Part shown: piece after piece, positions 49,863 to 57,337 of the stretch | Layout of the letters: each line of letters starts with the position of its first letter | Numbering within the stretch: the first letter of the stretch is position 1 | DNA from: Halomonas sp. M4R1S46 | GTDB taxonomy: Bacteria > Pseudomonadota > Gammaproteobacteria > Pseudomonadales > Halomonadaceae | Direction: 5' to 3' | NCBI RefSeq assembly: GCF_025725685.1 | Contig: NZ_CP107008.1 | Location: forward strand, 2,790,001 to 2,854,000 | Length of the DNA stretch: 64,000 nt | Translations under genes and position numbers: made by a program | The notes under the pieces: model-generated | What the model was told of the DNA's origin: nothing | The model's input: only the letters and a program-made list of their open reading frames with translations | Database searches by the model: none

Positions 49863-52172
49863 TCAGGTGCCGGGATCCGGCGAGGCCCCCCGGGGGTTGG
49901 TGTCGCCGGCCGGGTCGGCGATGCCGGCCTCGCCCGGCTCGCGACCCGCGGCATCGCGCGAGTCGCCCCGCTCGCGGCTGCCGTCGAGGCGGCCGCCACC
50001 CATCCCTTCCATGCTGACGCTCAGGCGTGGCACGCCGAGGTCCAGGGCCTGCTCCTCCATGCGCTGCTTGAGCAGCAGGTTGAAGGCACGGGCCACGTCC
50101 CACTGCATCTCCGGCGAGGTGCGAAAGCGCATGCGCAGGATCGCGCAGCCATCCTCGAAGTGGTCGATGCCCTGCATCTCCAGCGGCGACCAGATGTGGT
50201 GGCGCATCATCGGGTCCTGGCGAAGCGCCAGGGCGGTGTCGTGCATCAGGTCGGTGGCAGCGTCGATGGGCATGTCGAAGGGGATGCGGATACGCATCAG
50301 GGCGATGCCGAACTGCCGCGACATGTTATGGATCGACTCGATGCGGCTGAAGGTGATGATGTGCACGATGCCGTCGAGGTCGCGCAGCCGCACGGTGCGC
50401 AGGGTCAGTCCCTCGACGGTGCCCGTGTGGCCGTTGATCTTGACGAAGTCGTCCACGGCCAGCGAGTCCTCGATGAGGATGAAGATGCCGGTGATCAGGT
50501 CCTGGACCAGGGTCTGGGCACCGAAGCCCACGGCCAGGCCGATCACCCCGGCACCAGCCAGCAGCGGCGTGACGTTCACGCCCAGGTTGGCCAGGCCGAC
50601 GATGGCGGCGATGATCACGATGGTGGCGAAGATGATGTTGCGGATCATCGGCGTGATGGTCTGGGCCCGGGCCTGGTTGACCCGCCGGCCTCGGGATCGC
50701 GCCGAGGAGACCAGGGCCCGCTGGATCGCCGTGTCGGCGAAGATCCACGCCAGCCAGGCCAGCAGCCCGGTGAAGCCGATACCCAGCAGCGCCTGGCCGA
50801 TGCGTACGCTGGCCACGCCCTGCTGGCCGATGCCGACCAGCGAGCCCCCCCAGACCTGCAGCGACAGCTCGGCGAAGGCGATCCAGGCCAGCACATGGGA
50901 CAGGGCATAGCCGAAGCGCTCCAGGCGCCGACGGTAGTCGCTCTGGCGCCGCCGCTTCGAGCGGCGCTCGGCATGGCGGCGGATCAGCCCGGTCACCACC
51001 AGGGTCAGCACCAGCAGCGAGGCGGAGATGATCGAGCGGGCCAGGGCCGCGCCCACGTCGCCGCCGGTGACGAAGATCGCCAGCAGCGAGCCCCACACCA
51101 GCAGCAGCGCCGGCACATGCCACAGGCCGCCGACCACCCGGGCCACCTCGGTGGCCCCGCTGCGCTCGCGGCGATAGCGATAGGAACGGTTGCGGATCAG
51201 ATGCTTGATGGGGCGCTTGAAGCGCAGGATGAAGCGTCCGCTGAGCAGCGCCGCCAGGATGTTGGCCAGCACCGAGAGCAGGCTGGCCAGGTCGCCGCCG
51301 ATCAGGTCACTGAGTCGCGACGAGTTGAGGGCATCGCCCAGGGCGATCAGCGCGCCGATGATGAACAGCGGCCGCAGGCCGCGATGCTGGAGAATCTGCA
51401 CGGCGGTGAAGCGGTGCCCTTGGGTGAACACCGAGATCACCGATTCCACCACCACCGACAGGGTGCGCCCGCACAGGGCCACATAGGCGATCACCAGAGA
51501 CCCGGTGCGCCCGGCGCTCTCCGGCACCAGCTGGGCGATGCCCAGCACCAGGGCGAAGGCCAGCGCCCAGGGCAGCATGCGGCGCAGGAAGTGGATCGCC
51601 AACAGGCCGCCCTTGGGCTCCCGGGGCAGGTCCAGGGGCCACGCCCGCTGCTGGGCCAGCATGCGGCCCAGGGCGATGAGGATGATCAGCAGCCCGCCCC
51701 AGATCACCGTCAGCACGGCCATCTCGATCACGAAGCGCAGCAGCTCGGCATTGCCGGTCCTCACCACCAGCGCCGAGAACTCCGACCAGCCCTGGCGCAG
51801 CTGGCGTCCCCACTCGTCGAGCGGCGAGCGCCCCGACTCGGCCTGCTCGCCCAAGGCATTGAAGGTCTCGGCGAGCGCCCCCAGCAGCCCCTGCGGGGAC
51901 GCGATGCCTTCCTGGCCCACCACGTCCTCATTGGCCTGGCGCAGGGCTTTCAGGTCGGCGAGCAGTTCCCCGCGACGCCCCTCGTCCTCCAGGGTGGCGA
52001 TGATCCGCTCCAGGGACGCCTGCATGGCCTCGGGGTCGTGGCTCGGCTGGGCATCACCGCCCCCCAGGGCGGACAGCGGCAGGGACTGGGCCGCCGCCGC
52101 CAGGGGCAGCAGCAGAAGCACCAGGATCAACAGGCCTCGCAGGGCATCGTGTAGGCGGGGCAGGCGTGGCAA
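49863..52172 (-). CDS. Large MscS-family mechanosensitive channel
   Basis: A 769-residue channel with a signal peptide (LLILVLLLLPLAAAAQS), a periplasmic coiled-coil-like segment at about 40-110, roughly ten membrane helices and a C-terminal MscS pore. The pore motif is PLLAGAGVIGLAVGFGAQTLVQDLITGIFILIED near residues 560-593. The cytosolic beta domain and vestibule follow; the tail is disordered (SRERGDSRDAAGREP). It should release solutes on osmotic downshock, useful in a halophile. The TTG at 52172 is chosen since AAGGGAGA lies 8 nt upstream and it yields an exact signal peptide; an ATG at 52214 is the alternative. Confidence 0.9.
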   Translation of the reverse strand: MPRLPRLHDALRGLLILVLLLLPLAAAAQSLPLSALGGGDAQPSHDPEAMQASLERIIATLEDEGRRGELLADLKALRQANEDVVGQEGIASPQGLLGALAETFNALGEQAESGRSPLDEWGRQLRQGWSEFSALVVRTGNAELLRFVIEMAVLTVIWGGLLIILIALGRMLAQQRAWPLDLPREPKGGLLAIHFLRRMLPWALAFALVLGIAQLVPESAGRTGSLVIAYVALCGRTLSVVVESVISVFTQGHRFTAVQILQHRGLRPLFIIGALIALGDALNSSRLSDLIGGDLASLLSVLANILAALLSGRFILRFKRPIKHLIRNRSYRYRRERSGATEVARVVGGLWHVPALLLVWGSLLAIFVTGGDVGAALARSIISASLLVLTLVVTGLIRRHAERRSKRRRQSDYRRRLERFGYALSHVLAWIAFAELSLQVWGGSLVGIGQQGVASVRIGQALLGIGFTGLLAWLAWIFADTAIQRALVSSARSRGRRVNQARAQTITPMIRNIIFATIVIIAAIVGLANLGVNVTPLLAGAGVIGLAVGFGAQTLVQDLITGIFILIEDSLAVDDFVKINGHTGTVEGLTLRTVRLRDLDGIVHIITFSRIESIHNMSRQFGIALMRIRIPFDMPIDAATDLMHDTALALRQDPMMRHHIWSPLEMQGIDHFEDGCAILRMRFRTSPEMQWDVARAFNLLLKQRMEEQALDLGVPRLSVSMEGMGGGRLDGSRERGDSRDAAGREPGEAGIADPAGDTNPRGASPDPGT

Positions 52173-52272
52173 CGTCGGGTCTCCCTTGAGTGGCGTGCCG
52201 GCATCTTGCCGCATCCTGTCTGCCAACGGCAGTGTGTTAGGCTGCCGACGAACGTGCCCACAGGATGCCGAC

Positions 52273-53268
52273 ATGACGCCCCAACCGCCACCCGTACCCG
52301 ACAGGGCCGATGGCAGCCGCCGCCGGGTCGGCATCGAGATCGAGTTCGCCGGCATGCCCCCACGCGAGACGGCCAGCCTCGTGCAGTCGCTGTTCGGCGG
52401 CCGGCTGGAAGTGATCAGCGCCCACCGGCTCAAGGTGACGGGGGCCCGCTGGGGCGACTTCGGCATCGAGCTGGACACCCAGTATGCCCATCCCGACAGC
52501 CGGCTCATCGATCCCGATGCCTACCAGGACAGCGAGTGGGAGCGCATGCGCCAGGACTTCCACACGCGAACCCGGGAACTGATCGGCGACGTGGTTTCCG
52601 GCCTGGTGCCCACCGAGATCGTCTGCCCGCCGGTGCCCTGGGACGAGCTGGACGAGCTCGACGCCTTGTTCGAGGCGCTGCGCCACCATGGCGCCAAGGG
52701 CACCGATGCCAGCCTGCTGTACGGCTTCGGTCTGCATCTCAATCCCGAGGTGCCGAGCCTGGCCGTCGAGGACATCCTGGCCTACCTGCGTGCCTATCTG
52801 CTCACGGCGAAGTGGCTGCGCGAACAGATCCGGGTGGACATCACTCGGGAGATGCTGCCCCATGCCAACCCCTACCCCCGGGCCTATGCCATCAAGGTGC
52901 TGGACCCCGGCTACACGCCCGACCTGGAGACCCTGATAGACGACTACCTGGAGGACAACCCGACCCGCAATCGCGAGCTGGACCTGCTGCCGCTGTTCGC
53001 CTACCTGCACCCTGAGCACCCCCACGAGCTGCTGAGCGACGCCCTGGTCAATCCGCGCCCCACCTTCCACTACCGGCTGCCCAATGCCCAGCTGTCGGAA
53101 CCCGGCTGGGGGGCCGTCACCGAGTGGAACCGCTGGCTCGAGGTGGAGGTGCTGGCGACCTCGCCGGCCACGCTGGCCGAGCGTGGCGCCCAGTACCTCG
53201 CCCTGCACCGCCCCTCGCTGCCCCGGCGCTGGTGGACCGCCCTGTGTCGCTGGAGCCGTCGTCCATGA
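52273..53268 (+). CDS. Amidoligase family protein
   Basis: A 331-residue protein of the amidoligase group, which has the glutamine-synthetase/gamma-GCS catalytic fold. RRVGIEIEFAGM near residue 20 carries the paired acidic metal ligands, FGIELDTQYAHPDS is the next strand, TEIVCPPVPWDELDEL matches the EIVTPP motif, and GFGLHLNPEV is the HxN site. EVEVLATSPATLAE closes the fold. Such enzymes make amide bonds on peptides or small molecules. Its stop overlaps the next gene, a class-I glutamine amidotransferase, so the two are coupled. Substrate unknown. The cysteine-poor, arginine-rich C-terminus (WWTALCRWSRR) might contact membranes. Confidence 0.85.
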   Translation: MTPQPPPVPDRADGSRRRVGIEIEFAGMPPRETASLVQSLFGGRLEVISAHRLKVTGARWGDFGIELDTQYAHPDSRLIDPDAYQDSEWERMRQDFHTRTRELIGDVVSGLVPTEIVCPPVPWDELDELDALFEALRHHGAKGTDASLLYGFGLHLNPEVPSLAVEDILAYLRAYLLTAKWLREQIRVDITREMLPHANPYPRAYAIKVLDPGYTPDLETLIDDYLEDNPTRNRELDLLPLFAYLHPEHPHELLSDALVNPRPTFHYRLPNAQLSEPGWGAVTEWNRWLEVEVLATSPATLAERGAQYLALHRPSLPRRWWTALCRWSRRP

Positions 53269-53942
53269 GCCGCGACCCGCGTCCGCTGATCGGCATCACC
53301 ACCTCGGATCGCAAGAGTCGCATCGCCTGGTGGTTCGACTGGTTCGCCGTGTGGCGACACGGCGGCCGGCCCCTGCGGCTGTCCCCCGCGCGCCCCCGGC
53401 CGGCGGCCCTCGATGGCCTGATCATCGGTGGCGGCGATGACATCGAGGCCCACCACTACGGCGGCGAGATACAGCTCGACGTGCGGGTCGACCCCGAGCG
53501 CGACCAGTTGGAGCTCGAGTTGCTCGAACGCTTCATCCCCGCAGGCCGGCCGGTGCTCGGCATCTGCCGAGGGGCCCAGCTGATCAACGTCCACCGGGGG
53601 GGCACCCTGGACCCGGATATCTATACCACCCACGAGGGGCTCAAGCGGCGGCGCACCGTGTTGCCGCGCAAGACCGTGGACATCGTCGGCGACAGCCAGT
53701 TGAACCGCATCCTGCGGGTCACCTGGTGTCGCATCAACAGCCTGCACCACCAGGCGGTGAAGGAGACCGGCCAGGGCATCGAGATCGTCGCCCGGGACCG
53801 CGACGGCCTGGTGCAGGGCATCGAGTCCCGTCACCACGACTTCCTGATCGGAGTGCAGTGGCATCCCGAGTGGCTGATCTTCAACCGCCCCCAGCAGCGC
53901 CTGATCCGCGCCCTGGTGGAGGCCGCCCGGCGCCGCCCCTGA
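53265..53942 (+). CDS. Class-I glutamine amidotransferase-like hydrolase (peptidase C26)
   Basis: A 225-residue protein with the GATase-1/C26 fold. The oxyanion loop is DGLIIGGGDDIEAHHYG; the nucleophile Cys101 is in VLGICRGAQLINVHRGG; the His/Glu dyad lies in GVQWHPEW at about residues 200-202. It resembles gamma-glutamyl-GABA hydrolase PuuD. Coupling to the amidoligase (ATGA overlap) suggests it supplies ammonia or reverses the amide bond that the ligase makes. Confidence 0.87.
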   Translation: MSRDPRPLIGITTSDRKSRIAWWFDWFAVWRHGGRPLRLSPARPRPAALDGLIIGGGDDIEAHHYGGEIQLDVRVDPERDQLELELLERFIPAGRPVLGICRGAQLINVHRGGTLDPDIYTTHEGLKRRRTVLPRKTVDIVGDSQLNRILRVTWCRINSLHHQAVKETGQGIEIVARDRDGLVQGIESRHHDFLIGVQWHPEWLIFNRPQQRLIRALVEAARRRP

Positions 53943-53945
53943 ACG

Positions 53946-53974
53946 CGCGAAGGCCACCCGAAGGTGGCCTCGCG
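53946..53974 (+). terminator. Hairpin after the amidoligase pair
   Basis: CGCGAAGGCCACC pairs with GGTGGCCTCGCG around a CGAA tetraloop, with one bulged A, directly after the stop of the amidotransferase gene. No T run follows. Confidence 0.65.
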
Positions 53975-54004
53975 AGTCATACAGCGGCATATATCAAGCA
54001 ATAT

Positions 54005-54252
54005 CTAAAAAGTCGTCGAGCGCAGGCTAGAGCTAGGCCCGTTCCCTACGGGCCCACGCATTTCCCACATCCGTGTGGGTCACAAGGCAAAAATCTGCGA
54101 CAAATCGGCAAAGAATGCCGATTTGGGCAGTTCCGCTGCTCGCAGAGCGAGCGACACGGAGGCCGCGAGTCAAAAGACGGAGTTTACGGAGAGTAAATGA
54201 GTCCTTTGAGCCGATTTTTAACGCCGTATAGCCGAGCGCAGACACTTTTTAG
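54005..54252. repeat. Dispersed palindromic repeat A, copy 2
   Basis: A 248-bp intergenic element bounded by the inverted arms CTAAAAAGT and ACTTTTTAG; the right arm contains the osmC-like stop codon. It shares CAAGGCAAAAATC, ACGGAGTTTACG, GTAAATGAGT and GATTTTTAACGCCGTAT with copy 1 at 8556-8681, and has about 120 bp of extra sequence in the middle that itself contains small hairpins (GTTCCCTACGGG, CCACATCCGTGTGG). Together with the hairpin before it, it fills the 306-bp gap between the amidotransferase and the OsmC-like gene. Confidence 0.7.
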
Positions 54253-54680
54253 CCCTCCAGCTTGGCGTCCAGGCTGATCTCGGCGTTGAACAGCTTGGAG
54301 ACCGGGCACCCCTCCTTGGCCTTGTTGGCGGCGTCCTGGAAGGCCGCCTCGTCGGCGCCGGGGACGCTGGCCCGGGTGTCCAGGTGAATCGCCGTGATGC
54401 CGAAGCCGCCCTCGACCTCCTCCAGGGAGACCGTGGCCTGGGTGGCGATGCGCTCGGGGGTGTAGCCCGCCTCGCCGAGGATCATGGACAGCGCCATGGA
54501 GTAGCAGCTGGCATGGGCGGCGCCGATCAACTCCTCGGGATTGGAGCCGGCCTCGCCCTCGAAGCGCTTGGCGAAGCTGTAAGGCACGTCACTGAGCATG
54601 CCGCTCTGGGTGGAGACCGTGCCCTGGCCATCCTTGAGGCCGCCCTGCCAGACGGCGCTTCCGTTCTTCTTGATGCTCAT
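54249..54680 (-). CDS. OsmC-type peroxiredoxin
   Basis: A 143-residue OsmC/Ohr-family thiol peroxidase of the OsmC subgroup. GSNPEELIGAAHASCYSMALS near residue 49-69 holds the peroxidatic cysteine and KEGCPVSKLFNAEI near residue 123 the resolving cysteine. It reduces organic hydroperoxides and is often induced in high salt or stationary phase. The stop codon lies inside the arm of repeat A copy 2. Start ATG at 54680 is preceded by a GAGGAG box. Confidence 0.95.
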   Translation of the reverse strand: MSIKKNGSAVWQGGLKDGQGTVSTQSGMLSDVPYSFAKRFEGEAGSNPEELIGAAHASCYSMALSMILGEAGYTPERIATQATVSLEEVEGGFGITAIHLDTRASVPGADEAAFQDAANKAKEGCPVSKLFNAEISLDAKLEG

Positions 54681-54796
54681 GTCGACTCCTCGATCGTTGG
54701 GTGGGTCGAAGCCTTGCTCCTACACGATAGACCATGCGGACGACCTGCCCGGGACACAAGGGCGCATTGCATCCCGGCCGGCCTGATCCCAATATA

Positions 54797-54815
54797 TATG
54801 GAAAACCCTTCCATA
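54797..54815. promoter_or_regulatory. Inverted repeat upstream of the aldo/keto reductase
   Basis: TATGGAA and TTCCATA form a perfect 7-bp inverted repeat with a 5-nt spacer in an AT-rich patch, 19 bp before the reductase ATG. It is placed where a repressor or a 5'-leader hairpin would act. It resembles the TTCC-N5-GGAA type only in reversed order. Confidence 0.4.
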
Positions 54816-54833
54816 ACATCGAGAGGAGGCGTC

Positions 54834-55718
54834 ATGACGATCCCGCCCCGTGTCACCCTGGCCGCCACCGCCCATGAGCCCGCCGTCGAGCTGCCCGCCA
54901 TCGGCCAGGGCACCTGGTTCATGGGCGAGGGCCTCGCTCCCCGGGCCGACGAGGTGCGCGCCCTCCAGCAGGGCCTGGAGCGCGGCCTGCGGCTGATCGA
55001 CACCGCCGAGATGTACGGCGATGGCGGCGCCGAGGAAGTGGTCGGCGAGGCCCTGACGGGGCGCCGCGAGGAGGCCTTCCTGGTCTCCAAGGTGTATCCC
55101 TGGAATGCCGGTCGTGACACCGCGATCGCCGCCTGCGAGGCGAGCCTCCGGCGACTCGGCACCGACCACCTCGACCTCTACCTGCTGCACTGGCCCGGGG
55201 GCATCCCCCTGGACGAGACCGTGGAGGCCTTCGAGCGGCTGCGCACGGCCGGCAAGATCCGCCGGTTCGGCGTCTCCAACTTCGACGTGGACGACATGGA
55301 CGCCCTGCGGGCCACGCCCGGCGGTAATGACTGCGCCGTCAACCAGGTGCTCTACCACCTGGGCTCGCGGGGCATCGAGCACGCCCTGCGCCCCTGGCAG
55401 CGCCGGCACGGCATGCCGCTGATGGGCTACTGCCCGCTGGCCCAGGGTGGCCGGCTGCGCCGTCGGCTGCTCGACCATCCGGAGGTGCAGGCGGTGGCCG
55501 CCGAGCGCCACCTCACGCCGGCCCAGTTGCTGCTGGCCTGGGCGGTGAGGCCCCTCGACGGGGCGCGCGATCTGATCGCCATCCCCAAGGCGGTGCAGCC
55601 CGACCACGTCCGCGACAACGCCGACGTCCTCGACGTGACCCTGGACGAGGACGCCCTGGCCCGGCTCGATGCCGCCTTTCCGGCGCCGAGCCGCAAGGAG
55701 CCGCTGGATATCGTCTAG
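54834..55718 (+). CDS. Aldo/keto reductase
   Basis: A 294-residue NADPH-dependent reductase with the (beta/alpha)8 fold. The catalytic tetrad can be read as Asp and Tyr in LIDTAEMYGDGG, Lys in FLVSKVYPW, and His in LYLLHWPGG. The cofactor site is IAIPKAVQPDHVRDNADV. It reduces aldehydes or keto groups of unknown identity. GAGAGGAGG precedes the ATG at 54834. Divergent from the OsmC gene, consistent with a joint role in oxidative or carbonyl stress. Confidence 0.93.
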   Translation: MTIPPRVTLAATAHEPAVELPAIGQGTWFMGEGLAPRADEVRALQQGLERGLRLIDTAEMYGDGGAEEVVGEALTGRREEAFLVSKVYPWNAGRDTAIAACEASLRRLGTDHLDLYLLHWPGGIPLDETVEAFERLRTAGKIRRFGVSNFDVDDMDALRATPGGNDCAVNQVLYHLGSRGIEHALRPWQRRHGMPLMGYCPLAQGGRLRRRLLDHPEVQAVAAERHLTPAQLLLAWAVRPLDGARDLIAIPKAVQPDHVRDNADVLDVTLDEDALARLDAAFPAPSRKEPLDIV

Positions 55719-55744
55719 GCAAGGCGGATGTGTGACTGCGCGCG

Positions 55745-56317
55745 CTAACTCGGCCGGCTCGCCCCACGCAACGCCGCCAGCGAGGCGGCCAGCCGGTCGC
55801 GGCCCTCGGCCTCCATCAGTGCCGCGTTGCGCTCGGGGATCGCCTCGGGGTCGGGATAGTGAGCGAGGGCTCGCTCCAGGCCGGCCTCGCGGATCAGGTG
55901 CCACATCGGCCAGGGCGAGCGGTTGGTGTAGTTCCGTGGAGACTCCTCCGCCTCGCCCTCGAACTGATAGTCCGGGTGGAAGCTCGCCAGCTGGTAGACC
56001 CCCTCGTAGCCCTGCTCCACCAGCAGCGCCTCGGCCAGCCCCAGCACGTCCAGATAGTCGTCGAAATCCGCGAGGCCCTGGGTCAGCACCACCAAGGTGG
56101 TCTCGGTCTCGGCGCACTCATCGAGATGCCAGCACTCCTCCATCAGCCGCATCAGCGCGGCGGCGGGATCGGTGGCGTCCACCGTCACATAGCGGATGCT
56201 GTCGCGGGCGACCTCGCGGCCGGCGAAGGGGCACACCTCGAGGCCGACCACGAAGGTCTCGACCCAGGCTCGGGTGGCGTCGATGGGGGTGACGGGCGAG
56301 GCGGTCATGGCGGGCAT
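55745..56317 (-). CDS. DUF1415 family protein
   Basis: A 190-residue cytoplasmic protein of the DUF1415 family. The conserved strings are TRAWVETFVVGLEVCPFAGREV near residue 14 and VYQLASFHPDYQFEGEAEESPRNYTNRSPWPMWHLIREA near residue 107, both typical of the family. No function is known. The start is ambiguous between 56317 and 56308. Its stop is 27 bp from the stop of the convergent aldo/keto reductase gene. Confidence 0.88.
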   Translation of the reverse strand: MPAMTASPVTPIDATRAWVETFVVGLEVCPFAGREVARDSIRYVTVDATDPAAALMRLMEECWHLDECAETETTLVVLTQGLADFDDYLDVLGLAEALLVEQGYEGVYQLASFHPDYQFEGEAEESPRNYTNRSPWPMWHLIREAGLERALAHYPDPEAIPERNAALMEAEGRDRLAASLAALRGASRPS

Positions 56318-56424
56318 CCGAGAAAAGGGAATCGCTCATGGTCCGCCTCCCCGCCCCGGAAGGCAAGCCGCCGGGCAAGTCTGCCAGGGCTATCGCAGTT
56401 AGCGTTGTCGCTCGGGGCTGATCC

Positions 56425-56527
56425 GTCGACAGGTCTGCGAGGGGGCGCTGTGAACCCCTCCATGGGCGCTACCGACGCCATCCATGGCGTAGGACCCCCT
56501 CTTCGACCCATCCCCGGCGCCCCTCGC
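56425..56527. repeat. Intergenic repeat B, copy 3 (inverted, internally deleted)
   Basis: A 103-bp copy in the opposite orientation to copies 1 and 2. It keeps both ends (CTGTGAACCC followed by GGGCGCTACCGACGCC, and ATGGCGTAGGACC to CCCCGGCGCCCCTC) but lacks about 90 bp of the middle, including the GGCCAT hairpin. It lies after the endonuclease V gene. Confidence 0.75.
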
Positions 56528-56554
56528 CAGACCCAGCTTCGATTACCTCGCGGG

Positions 56555-57259
56555 TCAGCGCCGCTTCTGGTCCCGCCGGGACGCCAGGCGATCGGCCAGC
56601 CGGGTGGGTTCCGGCAGTTTGGTCTTGCCCAGGCAGGCCACCACCCAGCCCACCGCGGTCTCCAGGCACAGCCGATGCCCCGGCGAGACGAACACCGGCT
56701 TGACGCTCTCGCGCGAGCGCAGCACCGCACCGATGACCTCCTCGCCCTCGGGCCCGTCATCCTGCAGCGGCGCCCAGTCGCCACGCTCGGGCCCGGGCTC
56801 GACGTGGCGACCGACCAGCCGCGTCTTGGCCACGCCGATGGTCGGCAGGTCGAGCCATAGCCCCAGGTGGCTGGCCACGCCCAGCCGGCGCGGATGGGCG
56901 ATGCCCTGGCCGTCGACCATCGCCAGCTGCGGCCGGGTCGAGAGCTTGTCGAAGGCGGCCAGGGCGGCGGGCACCTCGCGAAACGACAGCAGCCCCGGGA
57001 TATACGGCATGCGCGTCGGCTCGCGGTGCACCGCCTGCTCCACCACCTCGAAGGCCCCGTCGGCCGCCGGCGGCCAGGCCAGCACCACCACGGCGGCGCG
57101 GGTGATCTCGCCACCCTGCTCGAAGCCGATATCCACCCCGGCGATGCGGTTCACCGGGTCCAGGCGGTCGGCGCGCTCGACCCGGCCGGCCAGGCGCTTC
57201 TGCAGGGCGATGGCCTCGGCGGGGGCGAGGCCCCAGTCGTGCAATGGCGTAGATGACAT
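56555..57259 (-). CDS. nfi: Endonuclease V
   Basis: A 234-residue deoxyinosine-specific endonuclease. The first catalytic aspartate is D43 in GVDIGFEQGGEITRAAVVVL; RMPYIPGLLSFREVPAALAAF and MVDGQGIAHPRRLGVASHLG carry the other conserved acidic and structural residues. It nicks DNA 3' to deaminated adenine. It is divergent from sbcD by 78 bp, making a DNA-repair cluster. The ATG at 57259 has GGGAG 7 nt upstream; an in-frame GTG lies one codon earlier. Confidence 0.94.
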   Translation of the reverse strand: MSSTPLHDWGLAPAEAIALQKRLAGRVERADRLDPVNRIAGVDIGFEQGGEITRAAVVVLAWPPAADGAFEVVEQAVHREPTRMPYIPGLLSFREVPAALAAFDKLSTRPQLAMVDGQGIAHPRRLGVASHLGLWLDLPTIGVAKTRLVGRHVEPGPERGDWAPLQDDGPEGEEVIGAVLRSRESVKPVFVSPGHRLCLETAVGWVVACLGKTKLPEPTRLADRLASRRDQKRR

Positions 57260-57337
57260 CACGGGCTCCCTGATGCGCGGTGTCCGTCCGGGTTAGACTA
57301 GGGCCTTTCGACCGTGTGACGGAACACCGGGGAGCCG

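Noticed and set aside
53943..54252. Possible transposon remnant or MITE at the repeat A copy 2 site
   Set aside because: No transposase, no target-site duplication; covarying stem arms fit a structured 3'-end element better.
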